DNA of 64,000 bases from Mytilinidion resinicola (taxonomy: Eukaryota > Ascomycota > Dothideomycetes > Mytilinidiales > Mytilinidiaceae). The position numbers and the translations under genes were made by a program. A model generated the notes under the pieces. It was not told the DNA's origin. It searched no databases and saw only the letters and a program-made list of their open reading frames with translations. Positions 20,884 through 33,089 of the stretch are shown in pieces. The DNA is taken from assembly GCF_010093595.1 (NCBI RefSeq), contig NW_022985453.1:882799-946798 (forward strand), read 5' to 3'. Numbering within the stretch: the stretch's first letter is position 1; each line of letters starts with the position of its first letter.

Positions 20884-23380
20884 CTCACGCCGTCGCTGAT
20901 ATATGCCGACTGCCCAGCGGCGCAGAAGATAGCATGGCCCAAAGAGATACTTTTGCGATCTGGGGAGTGTTCGTATTGGGTTGTCACGACGACGATGTAT
21001 CAGACATGAACGCGAGATGAACAAGCATTAGATTCAATTGATGATAGCTACGTACAGCTGTGTGATGAATCAAGAGAATTGGTGAAGAGCAGAAGCAGGG
21101 GCAGAGGCAGGTCTATGTACAGGACGGGCCGCGAGCTAGGGCTAGCAGGGCCAGGGGCAAGCTACGCCACGGCGTAGCGCGTGTAACGGGCAATACCGTT
21201 ACATGGGTTATGTATACGCTGTCCTTCGTGATTCGAATGGGGATAACTATCTGATCACTTGTGCCCCCTATGTATGATCCGGGTGGCCCAACCGCTCGGA
21301 AAATTCCTGTGCGCTGCGAGAGCTAGTATATTTAGATACGTGTATTAGTGAAGGCTAAGAGAAACGTACATCTGGAAATTGCTTCATCAGAACATTCTCT
21401 CTCTGACTTTTCAGGGCAGCCATCTGCCCCTCTGCGCTACACTTCTGTAGGGTATCTGGTCGCGCCGTTGTAGCAGTATATTCTGTCTCATGTTTCATCT
21501 CCCACTTTTCCAGTTCCGTATCAATATCTATTAGGAACTGCTGGAGATGCGATGGCATAGGTAGTATAGGTAGATTGAGTTGGTGGGTTACTTATTTTGG
21601 TAGGTCCGCGTGGATCTCTAAATAGTATGTTAAAAAAAATGGGAGAAAACTGTAGAGCACGGTGCATTGCTTACCTAAGAGACAACAAAAGCTTTGCGGA
21701 AGAAGGGGGCGTCTTCAAGGCGTTGTTCAGTTTTGCACATCTTGGCGGAGGGGTAGGCATCTGCTCAAACGTCTAGACCATGTGACTGCCCCACCACCCA
21801 CCTGGTTGGGCTCCAATTTCCGGCCCGATTTGTGCTGGTCTTGTCACGCGCTACTCTCCGTGTTTTGCCGACTAGCGTAGTTCTACGACTAAGCCACAGA
21901 GCCTCATCGAACGTCAACTCTCATGCCTTCCTTTTTGACGTGTTAGGGGGGTTTTGCGGTAAGTCAGCCTTACGAAACGGCGTCACAAGCCTCCAAAATC
22001 GGCAGCGAAAACGCCGTCAGATTGTTTAAGGTAGTAATTAAGTTCTACTAAAAGCTATCTTAGCTTAAGCAAATTAATACTAAAGGCACTATTACTAGTA
22101 TAATATTATTACTTTGTTATTATGCTAAACACCTTAAAAAGCCTTTTAACTAGATTTCTGCGCCTATAATATTATTTATGTAAGGGGCTGGCAGAGGCCT
22201 ATCCAACGAGTATGCGAGAACAGAATAATTCTATTGAAGAAGAGACGGAAGCAGGCCAGCTCGAAGAGCTGGAAAAGGGGCCTGCCAAGCCCGGCCTCGT
22301 GCACGGCCGACAGCTAGCTAGCAGCCAGCTCCGGAGGCCTACGGCCGTAGGAGCTTCCACCAGGGCATAGCCCGTAAACAGGGCGCAGCCCATCACAATT
22401 TAGCTAGCTTTAAGAAGATTCTTGCAAGAGTTATTATAGAAGCCTACTTAAGTAATAGTTTCCTCTATACTAGCCTGCATATTATCCTAGTATCTATTAT
22501 TGCCCTGCTTCTACTTCTAATCTTCTATAAAGTCGGCGTTATAAGCGGCGGGCCTATATAGATATAATAATCTACTAAACTATTTAGAGTTAGTGAATTA
22601 AATTCAGTTGCTCAAGCCTTTATAGGCAGAGAAGAGAGTTTGGCAGTCTTGGTTCTATAACCCGCTGTACTGCCGGTACTGCTAGTTCTGGTTCTACTGC
22701 CTGTGGCGGCGAGGGGATATAACGGCTGGTAATTCCGTTGTGGCTCCGGCGAGCTTGTATCACTGCTCACACTTTTCCTGCAGTGAGCGGACCAAGGGGC
22801 CGAAATACCGTGTTGATTGACACAGTCTCCATCGAACTTGTGCCCAGGTCGGAGAAGGCGCTTGCCCGAGTAGTTGTATTCCAGGCCGTTGTGGCTGACC
22901 ACGATATCAAACTTCTGGGGGAATGGGAGCACCATGGCCGAACGCTCGAGATATCGAACGCTATAACTATCGAAGAGGAGGAACGAGAGAAAGGCCATGA
23001 CAAACTGTGAAAACCGTGGGCTATGATTTTTCCTGGGGCACGGCGATTTCGATGTTAGCTGGATTTATTCATCAAATAGCTCTGAAGAAGCCCAGTGGTT
23101 TCGATGCTGGCTCGTGCGCGTACTGGGACTGAAAGGAGGGAGAGAACTGCTGAGCTGTATCGGCGTTTGATTTGGTTGATTCGCGCGAGACGTGAGGGCC
23201 GATCAAGTGGGAGGCAAGTTCGTCTGGCTGACGGGCGACTCCTTGATCCTGGAGGTAGGAAAAGGGCGTGGTTTTCAGCTGGAGGGAGTCCTGACTGGTG
23301 AGAAGGTTGATAGAAAGGTAGCTCTTCTCCTGCCGCGCGCTCGCTCTCCCCAGCTTCATTTCCCACGTGCCTCGGCCGCC
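20884..23380. other. Repeat-derived, partly AT-rich region
   Basis: A mosaic of ordinary and very AT-rich tracts (notably 22030-22190 and 22415-22605), typical of old RIP-mutated repeats. A minus-strand frame 21558-21355 (MPSHLQQFLIDIDTELEKWE...) is followed by a plausible GTACGT donor and CTAG acceptor leading to a further open stretch, but I do not recognise it. A minus frame 22998-22612 (MAFLSFLLFDSYSVRYLERS) is likewise unassigned. None of these is strong enough to call a gene. Confidence 0.45.
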
Positions 23381-23640
23381 GAAACCCCCACTCGGGAACT
23401 CTTGGCCTGCCGCCAAGGTGTCGAGGACCTAGCGACTGAATTTTGTCGAGATTCGAGGCCAACACCACCTTTTCTCAAATAACTCAATAACGACGCATGC
23501 TAGCGTAGAAATGAAATCATGGCGAGATGCCTCTAGCTAGGGAGAATTTTTGGCGAACTTTTGGAAATGAAAAACTGTAAGGTCATCAAAATAGTGGTGG
23601 GGTCGGCGAGTGCGACGAGAAAAGGGGCCTAAGCCTCCTG
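23380..23640. repeat. Diverged tandem duplication, unit 1
   Basis: Matches 23848-24110 in the same order: GGAACTCTTGGCCTGCCGCCAAG, CACCTAGCGACTGAAT-like, GCCAACACCAC...TTTCTC, AATAACTCAA.AAC and ATCAAAATAGTGG.GGTC. By eye the units share roughly two thirds to three quarters of positions, with small indels. Nothing codes across it convincingly, although a minus-strand frame (23055-23468) overlaps. Confidence 0.6.
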
Positions 23641-23847
23641 CCTAGGTAGATAGCTGCCAGCGTATTAGCACCCCAGAAAGACGCACTAAGGGTTCGAATT
23701 TACAAGCCCTATGTCGCCTTGCCTTCAGTACCTACCTACTTTTCGTCTAAGCGTTGAAATGCCCTACAGGCGGCTTTCTCCTATGCAGCGGCCACCCCGA
23801 CCGACTTACTTCGTACCTCGGGGCTATATACTTCCGCCGCCGACAAC

Positions 23848-24110
23848 ACCTACATATCCGGCAACTCTTGGCCGCCGCCAAGCGTGAACAAAAAGTGTCA
23901 AGCACCTAGCGACTGAATATTTTCGACTTTCGACGCCAACACCACAGTTTCTCCAATAACTCAACAACCACACCTGTTAGCACAGAATTGAAACCAGGAC
24001 AGGAAACATCTAGTCGCAGAGCATGCCTGGCGAGAATTTGGAATAAGAATATTGACGCGCCATCAAAATAGTGGGGTCCGCTCGCGTGCCGCGAAAAAAA
24101 CAGGGCAAAA
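23848..24110. repeat. Diverged tandem duplication, unit 2
   Basis: Second copy of the block at 23380-23640, offset by about 465 bp. Shared blocks include GCAACTCTTGGCCGCCGCC, AGCACCTAGCGACTGAATAT, CCAACACCACAGTTTCTC and CATCAAAATAGTGGGGTC. The spacers after each copy (23640-23840 and 24110-24300) also share scattered blocks (CCTACCTAC, CACCC-AGAAA-ACGC), so the duplicated unit may be about 460 bp long. Confidence 0.6.
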
Positions 24111-25253
24111 CACCTACCTACCCACGCCCCTACACCCTAGAAACACGCCTCGAAACACTACACATACGATGAATATCCAGCCTTGCACTTGAGACTTATC
24201 CTCTGCGCATAAAAACCCCCACAGCTACTACACCAAAATATTCGCCTCCTTACCGGTCACCTCTCACGGACTCACCATAGACGACGCGAAAACTCGAAGC
24301 CGAACTCTTGTAATACGGATGCTAAGTAGGGATTAGCGTACGGACGATGGCGGCGATGATGTCGACAAGCTCGTCAAGTGTTCCGGAGAGCCCAAGGTAT
24401 TTGGCGGTCAGCCTGCAATGGCTCCTAAACACTTCAGCGTGATGGGATTTGCGAGATCTCATGGAGGACCGCGAGCGGCGGCTGCCATAACTCATGCCTA
24501 TAGGACGACACCTCGCGATCGTTGCTACAACTGCTCTTGGCCGGTTAGACTAGGAGGACGGCTTCCAGGGACGTTCGACGAACAGGACTGCCCGAGAGAG
24601 CTGGGGATCTTATCGTCAGCTTAAGCGGCTATTACATGTCACAGCCAGACTTCAATGAAAGAGAATGGAAGCTTCACTCACACTTGTCGAGATTCTTTGA
24701 TAGCACAAAATAAAACAACATAACAATATTCCTACCTACCTACCTACCCAGCCCCTCCTCACGCATACTCACATCACCCAAAACACCACCACCTGTAATC
24801 TAAACCATGCATTCAATTCAGTACCTAACCACCTCGCTCTCCCATATGCAGTCCCACTCCAACCTAAATGCTCCTTCCTCTACCCACGCTCCCAGCACAA
24901 ATCCTGTAGCTGCATCTTTCAACCACACCCAAAAGCAGTAAACCACTCAGTGCTTAGCCGCCAGGCAAAAGAATCGAATAACACTGAGAAATACAACACA
25001 AACCGCACGCCCACACCGTCGGCCGTGCACCGTCGCGCAAAAGCATGCCTCCGAAAGAATAAAAGCCCCTCACAAAAAGGAAATGGCACCGCCTACTCCG
25101 CTTTCTCGAAACGCCAACCCGTGAAACTACCCAGATGTGTGTGCTGCCCGGCCGTGCTCCGTATGCGCAATCGATAAGCGGTCATACTACCGCCGCGCAG
25201 AACCCGCCCCCAATCATCCACGCAACACAAACCCGTCTTTACATGTCTCATGC
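24111..25253. other. Intergenic region downstream of RSC4
   Basis: No gene is supported. A CCTA-rich microsatellite-like run (CCTACCTACCTACC) lies at 24733-24748. The last few hundred bases are the likely 3' UTR of the minus-strand RSC4 gene. Confidence 0.4.
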
Positions 25254-28043
25254 TCACGGTCTCATCAAATGCACAAAAATCGTGCACTTCTCCCCCTCCA
25301 CCTCGCCCTTCCCATCGCTCTTCTTCTCCTTCTCTTTCTCCGCGACTGCCTCGACCTCGATCCTATTGACGCCCTGCACAAGCTTAGCCTCAAACACCGG
25401 CCGGCCCTTCTCTTTCTGCCCGTCCTGCCGCGTGACTTCCAGCATGCGGGTATTGTTGACCGTGACGAAGAGGCGGTAGAGGCGGGACGTCGTAGCGACG
25501 GGAATGTGCGGGACGACCTGGAGATAGTGGTACGCGGCGGGGAGGGTGAGGGTGAGCGATTGCTGTGTGCTGTCGCGCGAGGCTGGGATGAAGTGGGACC
25601 ACGGCTTATGCTGGCTGAGAAGCGGGTGGGTGTTTAGTTGTATCGATGGAAGCAGGGCATCTGAGCCAACTTTGACGACGTTAGTATGATTGATACGGTA
25701 TATAATGTTGAAAGGCTTACCCTTGCCAGCGGCCCGTGCGTGGTTCTCGAAAACCGGGGGTGGTTGCGTAGTGTAGTTCTGCGGGTTGTATCCAACGGAT
25801 TGACCCATGTGTGGGTATGGGAGAGGACTGCCACTCGCGGGTCGTGGTGTGATATGTTGTGGTGGTGGCATCACTGAGCCGCCCAGCGGTGTATGCACAG
25901 GAACGCCGAGACGTAGGTTCTGCACCTCGGGAGCTGCACTCGAGAGGCGAATCGAATCGAGAGCAGGGGATTGAGCATGGTAAGTTTCTGTCTTGACACC
26001 GTTCAAGCCTGGAGATGCGGCAGCACCATAGCTTGCATCACCACTAAGAGGAGGAATGGATCCCGATCCAGACCTACCACCACCGAATGGGTTGCGAGGT
26101 CCTTGAATCTGGGACGGTGTCTCGGAAGAAGTCGGTCTCTGCCCGTTCATGCTGGCTTGGACGTGGCTTCGCTGCCTCTCTAGCGCGCCGCTATCGACGA
26201 TGACGCCCGGTGTACCTGAACTGCGGCCGGCTGGTGTATCTGGCGTTGGGGTACCAGGGGCGGGACTTCCTTTGAGGCCTCCTATCCTCAATTTGATGGA
26301 CTGTTGTTTTGGCGCGGACATGTTGATCTTCAACTTTGGCTGAGGCGGCTCTTCCACTTTCGACTTCGCTTCTGCGAGACGTTGTCTAAAAATTTCCTGT
26401 GGCTGTTAGCTAACGCTGTTCATTGTCACAAAGGGAAAATATAGTACCTCGAACTCAACAGCCAGGTTGAATATGTCACTGCCATCCTCATTATACGCTT
26501 TGGCATTGCGCCAAATCAGGCTCATCTCATCTTCGAATGCCTTCCAGCTCTTCAAATCGGTGAAACCTGTAGCTGGCTCTCTGCCTCTAACCCCTTGCAC
26601 CTTCTTCTTGACGCCCATCAACGACATTGGGGTCTTGATGGTTTGGTAATAATCCTTCAGGGACCGATTCGGCAGGTTGATGAAAGGTTGGAATATCTGG
26701 AGGTCGGCCTCGGTATAATGTATTAGTTGTTCGACGATCTGCTCCTGGGCTTGCTGGAATGATTTGTTGTTATAATCGGCATTGTCGACTTCGGTAACAG
26801 CAGACCGGCTAGTTGCGCGCAAGTTCTTTGGTGCTGGGGTGTGTTGAGCAGGCGCTGCACGTCGTGAGCGATCAGCACTGTCGTGCACTCCGGCCGCTGG
26901 CTTGACGGCCGACCCGGTGACTCCATTCTCCTTCTCTTTCTCTTTCACCAAATGCTCTGGTATCGGCGTCGGAACAGCAATGTATCCAGGGTCCCGGTAG
27001 GCAGGGTTATGCTTGACCATGAAGTTCGATGCCGTCTTTCGAACTCGCTCCGCATCGTCGTAGATGAGAGATTTCCTGTCATTGAAGGTCTTGGCGTTGT
27101 GGACCAGCCGTTTGAGGTCGCCTTCGACCTGAGCGAGGGAGGAGTATTGTCCGGCTTTGAGCTTGTTCTGTTTTTACCACTGTTAGCAAATGTTCCAATA
27201 CCATTACTACGCTAGATATCCCTTCTAAGCGACTGTATGGGTGAAGCCCTTGCAGTGGAGGATGTCCACGCATCTCTAGATCGTGTGTACAAGGCTGAAA
27301 GGTCTTCCCGGTGTATTTCGAGAGTGTAGGATGGGGAATGGAGGGCATGCGTACTTCAATGGTGTCAATTGCGACAGGGAGGAGGATCTCTTCGTAGTAG
27401 ACGGGGAGCACATTCTGCAGCAGCTGTTAGCCCAGGCCTATCCCATGGATGTAGAAGGCTTACCTTGTCTGGAAGAGTAAGGAAATGGGTAGCAATCGGG
27501 CGACCTCTATAGCATAATGTCAGCGGCTGAGCAGGCGCATATACATGCTCTCCGATCGCAACCAGGCGAGGCTGGCGCAGTCCCGAGCCACAGGAGGCAC
27601 TCACGTCTTGTCCTTTGCGGCCTTCAGCGAGTCGACGAACTTCAGGCCGACGGTCGTCGTCGTCTCGACCGTCTCGATGACGGGGTCAGCGTCGCCCTGC
27701 AATCCATCGCGTCAGTCGTGCTATTCCCGTGCATCCCGCAGACTCGAGGCCGCGGCGGTGGACAGCGGCGGCGGTGCGTTCGACGGGCGTGCGGTGCGGA
27801 GGGGCATGGAGGTGCGAGGTGGGAGATGCTGCTGGTCGTCGAGCCCTAAGCGTCGCGCTCGTCGACAAGGAGCATCTTGCCCAATCCCAACCACCAAGCC
27901 ACTGCTCGCCGTCTGCGCGCCGCCCGCCCTCTCACCACCGGCGCATTCGATTCACTCACCGGCAACTTCTGGCGTTTGGCTGCGCGACCCTCGTGGTCCA
28001 GCGTCGCATTGCTCGCTGCCTTGCGCTTGGCTTCGCGGTCCAT
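25254..28043 (-). CDS. RSC4: RSC chromatin-remodelling complex subunit Rsc4 (tandem bromodomains)
   Basis: Six exons: 28043-27960, 27696-27605, 27506-27464, 27414-27355, 27167-26448 and 26396-25254; all phases agree (713 residues). The N-terminus is basic (MDREAKRKAASNATLDHEGR). A first bromodomain spans about residues 45-130 (TGRPIATHFLTLPDK, VYYEEILLPVAIDTIE, LVHNAKTFNDRKSLIYDDA). A linker of low complexity follows, then a second bromodomain at about 235-333 (YYQTIKTPMSLMGVKKKV, W-x-x-FEDEMSLIWRNAKAYN). The long last exon carries a disordered region and the conserved C-terminal domain of fungal Rsc4 (FNIIYRINHTNVVKVGSDAL ... CTIFVHLMRP). Rsc4 binds acetylated histone H3 tails and is part of the RSC nucleosome remodeller in the nucleus. 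The first intron (263 bp) is longer than the others. Confidence 0.92.
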
Positions 28044-28486
28044 TTTTGCTGCAGCTAGGTCGCTGCGGTGGAGTCAATGATAAATTCGGTATCTCCAGGC
28101 ACAGATCCGGCGTGGTGGTGGTTGCGACGGCGGGCGTGAAATGGGCCTCATTCGCGTTCGCTATCCTGGCGTTTTGGTCAGGGCGTGTTGGGAGTCGCGT
28201 CACGTGGGGCGCACGGACCGCAATTCACACAAAATACTTCGTATGGACACATCAGTCACAGAACTCAGGCTGCCATCTCAGCGACGTTCGTGTATAGGGA
28301 TCAGCTATCAAGTGCGCAATCTGCGTCTAGACATGTTCCCTGCTTGGGCCTCTGCTACCATCAGGGTATCGCTAAGAGAACAACTACAGGCCAACTACGG
28401 GCGGCGCTAGCCCATCAACAATCGCCAGAGAAGACAGAAAGGAACAAGAATCGTGAGGGATCATCCAGGAGCACGAGGTGCTGCGG
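28044..28486. other. Intergenic region between RSC4 and the kinase gene
   Basis: Both neighbours are on the minus strand, so this holds the RSC4 promoter and the 3' UTR of the kinase. Plus-strand frames here are antisense shadows. Confidence 0.45.
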
Positions 28487-29974
<1,488 letters not shown>

Positions 29975-30711
29975 TTTGAAGTCGACGTCCGGGGCAGAGC
30001 CTCAAGCGTTGCGCTGTCAGCGAGGGGGGTTCTTCGTGAGCAGGCTGCCAAGCGTGCTATCGGAGGCGGGGTAGAACTATAGAGCTCGGTGAAAGAAGGT
30101 GTAGAATGGATCGCTAGGTGTTGAAGGTCGGTTTGAGGAGCAGGGCAGGTAGAGGCGAGTGAGCGTAGGAATATCAGAGACTTTAAGCGTGGAAGCTTCA
30201 GCGCTGAATTGGCGTGTCGAGGGGTTGCGTGGTTTGAGAGGAGGTGGGGGCAGGTGCCAGCATCGCTCCTGTGTCTGGCCAAAGGGACACTCCCTGGGGC
30301 TGAGAGTGCGGCTGAGCTGCACCGGTCGGTCAGCGTTTCCTTAGGCATCTCCTGAACAAGGCTGGCGGGTCCAAAATTGGATCTTCTTTATAACACAGTT
30401 TGCTCCGGAGCAACAGGCGGCGAGTTTCACGATCGATCGAGGTTGGAGGCGTGCCCAAGGCGTGAAGCTGTGGCGTTCTGCTCCCTTGTTGCAATTGGAA
30501 CCTGGCGCGTCCCGTCTTCCAAGGAAGCGTCGATCTGGTCCGACGTCATGGGCGGTAATATGCACGAAACACTTATTTATGAACAGGCAATCATTTCCAC
30601 TTTCTCTTCCACTGCCTGTTTGCTATCTACCTAACTGAGAATTCTCCCATCCACGTCCCAATTCCCTGGAACCTCACCTCAAAGCCCACCAAACCAACGC
30701 AAAACAGCGCC
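29975..30711. promoter_or_regulatory. Divergent intergenic region between kinase and small membrane-protein gene
   Basis: About 740 bp separates two divergently transcribed genes (kinase on minus, small protein on plus) and must hold both promoters. Open frames on both strands at 29971-30348 overlap and match no family. No defined binding site is recognised. Confidence 0.45.
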
Positions 30712-31078
30712 ATGCCTACTACTACGTCCGTCCTCACTGTCCTCGCCGGCATCCTCGCCGTGATCTCCCTCGCCGTCTATTTCTTCGGCATTCCCCCAGA
30801 GCTGAAGAGGGCCATGGAAAAGAAAGCACTCGAGACCATGGGAGAGAACAAGGCTTCGTATCTTATGAAAGGTGCGTCTATCCACCCTTCTCATGGCCCT
30901 GTGCATGTACTGATTGTTGCCAGACCAACTCAGCAAGATCCCAGAATCCGACCAGCAGAACGTGAACGAGGTGAAGAACGGCCTTGGCAATGCTCTTGGT
31001 GGAGGACTGAAGAACCCAATTGGCGAGAAGACTGGTGACCTTGGTGATGATCTCACCTCGGGCTTCACTGGTCGCTGA
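30712..31078 (+). CDS. Small single-pass membrane protein (104 aa)
   Basis: Two exons, 30712-30871 and 30924-31078, joined by a 52-bp intron (GTGCGT...TTGCCAG) in correct phase. The start MPTTTSVLTVLAGILAVISL places a hydrophobic helix at residues about 5-27 (VLTVLAGILAVISLAVYFFG), then a charged helix (PPELKRAMEKKALETMGENK). The C-terminal half is polar and Gly-rich (NGLGNALGGGLKNPIGEKTG) and predicted disordered. It resembles short conserved hypothetical proteins of Pezizomycotina; I cannot name a function. A membrane anchor with a cytosolic tail is the simplest reading. The start ATG is in a good context (CAGCGCCATGCC). Confidence 0.72.
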
Positions 31079-31630
31079 TTTCATCATCACAGCACCAGGC
31101 CTGGTCCGGGAACGCGTGAGGATGTACTCCCAGAAGTCAAGCGGGGAGAGTGTACGATAACATATCCGGAAGAAAATAACGGTTGATCGGCGGATACGAT
31201 GGGTTATGACGGGTTTCCTACTTTCAACGGCCTGGTTCTCTGGAAGGATACTTTCGGGGGGTGGGGGTGTGGAAAAGTATTTGATGGGTTTCAGTGCTCT
31301 TCGATGATTCCTTTCTTTAGGTGCAGCGGGCGATCCTATAAACCCACTCTGAGGCTCCGGGAACGCTGATAACCACCTCTTTCTGTGCTTTCTAGTGACA
31401 AGCTACAAGTCTGTGCACACTCGTTTGATATAACGTGCGGTACCCCAGTACTTTCAAAAATGTAGCCGCGATTTCGAGATCCCTGCAGCGAACTCTAAGC
31501 TACCTTGTGACTAGACTAGCCAGGATGCCGCCCACGGGGAAGCTCCTGAAACTTGTGTCTAGTTTCCAAAATGGCGCTCAAGCAGTGGCGTATCTATGTA
31601 GGTAGACTTCTGGCCTAATGTTGTACGCTC
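31079..31630. other. Intergenic region (convergent gene ends)
   Basis: Lies between the end of a plus-strand gene and the end of a minus-strand gene, so it should contain two 3' UTRs and no promoter. No feature is recognised. Confidence 0.4.
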
Positions 31631-32630
31631 TTATGAAACGTTCCTCCAGGTCGCGAACCAAAGCAGTTGATGAATCCCTACAATAATCCAGAACTGGGCT
31701 TGAAATGCCTTCTTCATCGTTTTGTGCTGGAAATAATGTTGACCGAGGAGAGCTCCTGGCCAGCCCCCTAGCATTTCGAATAAGTGCATAGTGGTCTCAC
31801 GGACACGCCACCCTGAGTTGCGAGATCGGTACTTGTCGAAGCCGTACATGATGAAGGTGGCTAGACTCATGACGGATGTCAACATCAATGGCCATGTGAT
31901 CCCACGACAGAACAGGCGCATTCCTCCGACTAGTGGAACAGCGAAGGCACCACAACCGATGATAGTCGCTGCGGTGATTGGTCTTCTCTGTGGACGGATC
32001 TTTTTCCGAGGGGCGTTCTGTGGAACCTTTCGAGGCACTCTGCGGAAGCCATTCTCATCGAAGTTGCCAATGGAGGGGTTGTATTGGGCTTGAATTCGTC
32101 TGTTGCTTGACGGATCCATTATGTCGTCCAGTAGCTTCTTCTGTTCCGAATGTTGAACCCTCAACTCGTCGATCGCCTTTTGCATCTGATCAAACGTGGC
32201 GAAATTCTTTCGTGCCTTACGCAGATTGCTGATCTCCGAGAATACCTTCTTCTCGTCCACTATCTTCATGGTGCTAGTATCGACTTGTTTTTGGAGGCGA
32301 TCGATCTCCCGGTCCACATCTTTAACGGTGCGAAAATTGATGCGGCCCTTCGCAGTCTTGAGCTCATTCTGCCGGAATTTAATCTGCTCATCGAGCTTCT
32401 TCATCTTTTCGAAGATGGCGTTCCTTCCAGACATGCTCCCTCTCTGCAATTCCCCGATCTTCTTCAATTCGCTCTTAAGCTCTTGCTGCCTCTTCGCATT
32501 GGGCGAATCCCTGTTGTTCGGTCGGGCAAGGTCTTGTTTCGCGCGAGCGGCGTTCTAAAGGGAAATAAAGTTAGACACCGCAGGTGAGCGTGCAGATTGT
32601 AGAGAATGATGAGAGATTGACCGAATTCAT
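31631..32630 (-). CDS. Chimeric protein: truncated Bfr1-like coiled coil fused to DUF1294
   Basis: Exon 32554-31631 (307 residues before the stop) plus a likely tiny first exon 32630-32622 (MNS; donor GTCAAT, acceptor TTTAG, phase 0). Residues about 5-125 match the N-terminal coiled coil of Bfr1, the ER/polysome-associated nuclear segregation protein: DLARPNNRDSPNAKRQQELK, VKDVDREIDRLQKQVDTSTM and VFSEISNLRKARKNFATFDQ. From about residue 175 the sequence changes to a small membrane protein with DUF1294 features: a helix near TAATIIGCGAFAVPLVGG, then MYGFDKYRSRNSGWRVRE, LGGWPGALLGQHYFQHKT and a last helix WIIVGIHQLLWFATW. The first 80 or so residues of typical Bfr1 and its C-terminal half are missing. 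Both halves are in one uninterrupted frame, so the fusion does not depend on a predicted intron. Function of the chimera is unknown. Confidence 0.82.
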
Positions 32631-33089
32631 CGATTGATGAGGCACAGGCGTGCTAGTAGGGATAAAGAGCTTGGAGGTAGTTGTATCTGGTTCTGAGGCG
32701 CATCGTCATCAACATGTATAGATGTTTGTAAATGAGTGTCAGGGAGAGAGGTGTTGGATAAGCGAAGCTCGGACGGCGTATGAAGACATCAAATTCGGAA
32801 TAGCCTCGCTGACTCGCTGCGTAAAATTTGAACGTCTCCTGTCAACCTCGCCTCGTGCATCCTCGATCTCTGGGCAACAAAAGTTCTTCCGGTCTCGGCT
32901 TACTTATTGCTGGATTTTCAGTCGTAGCAGCCATCTATTCGGGTATATTTCAGAGATCAAAAACCCTCCTAGGCCTTCATCACGAGCTCAATGAACAATC
33001 TGCTTTGGTATAAGATATTCTACTCTTAGGGATATAACCGCACTATCTTCGCATCGTCCTGACTGTATGCACACAGTACGAGAGGAAGA
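32631..33089. promoter_or_regulatory. Divergent intergenic region
   Basis: Separates the minus-strand Bfr1-DUF1294 gene from the plus-strand F-box gene and should contain both promoters. Two short open frames (32722-32994, 32828-33013) have no family resemblance. Confidence 0.4.

Noticed and set aside
22612..23468. Minus-strand frames that look like small proteins.
   Set aside because: No recognisable domain, located in repeat-derived sequence and partly inside the tandem duplication.
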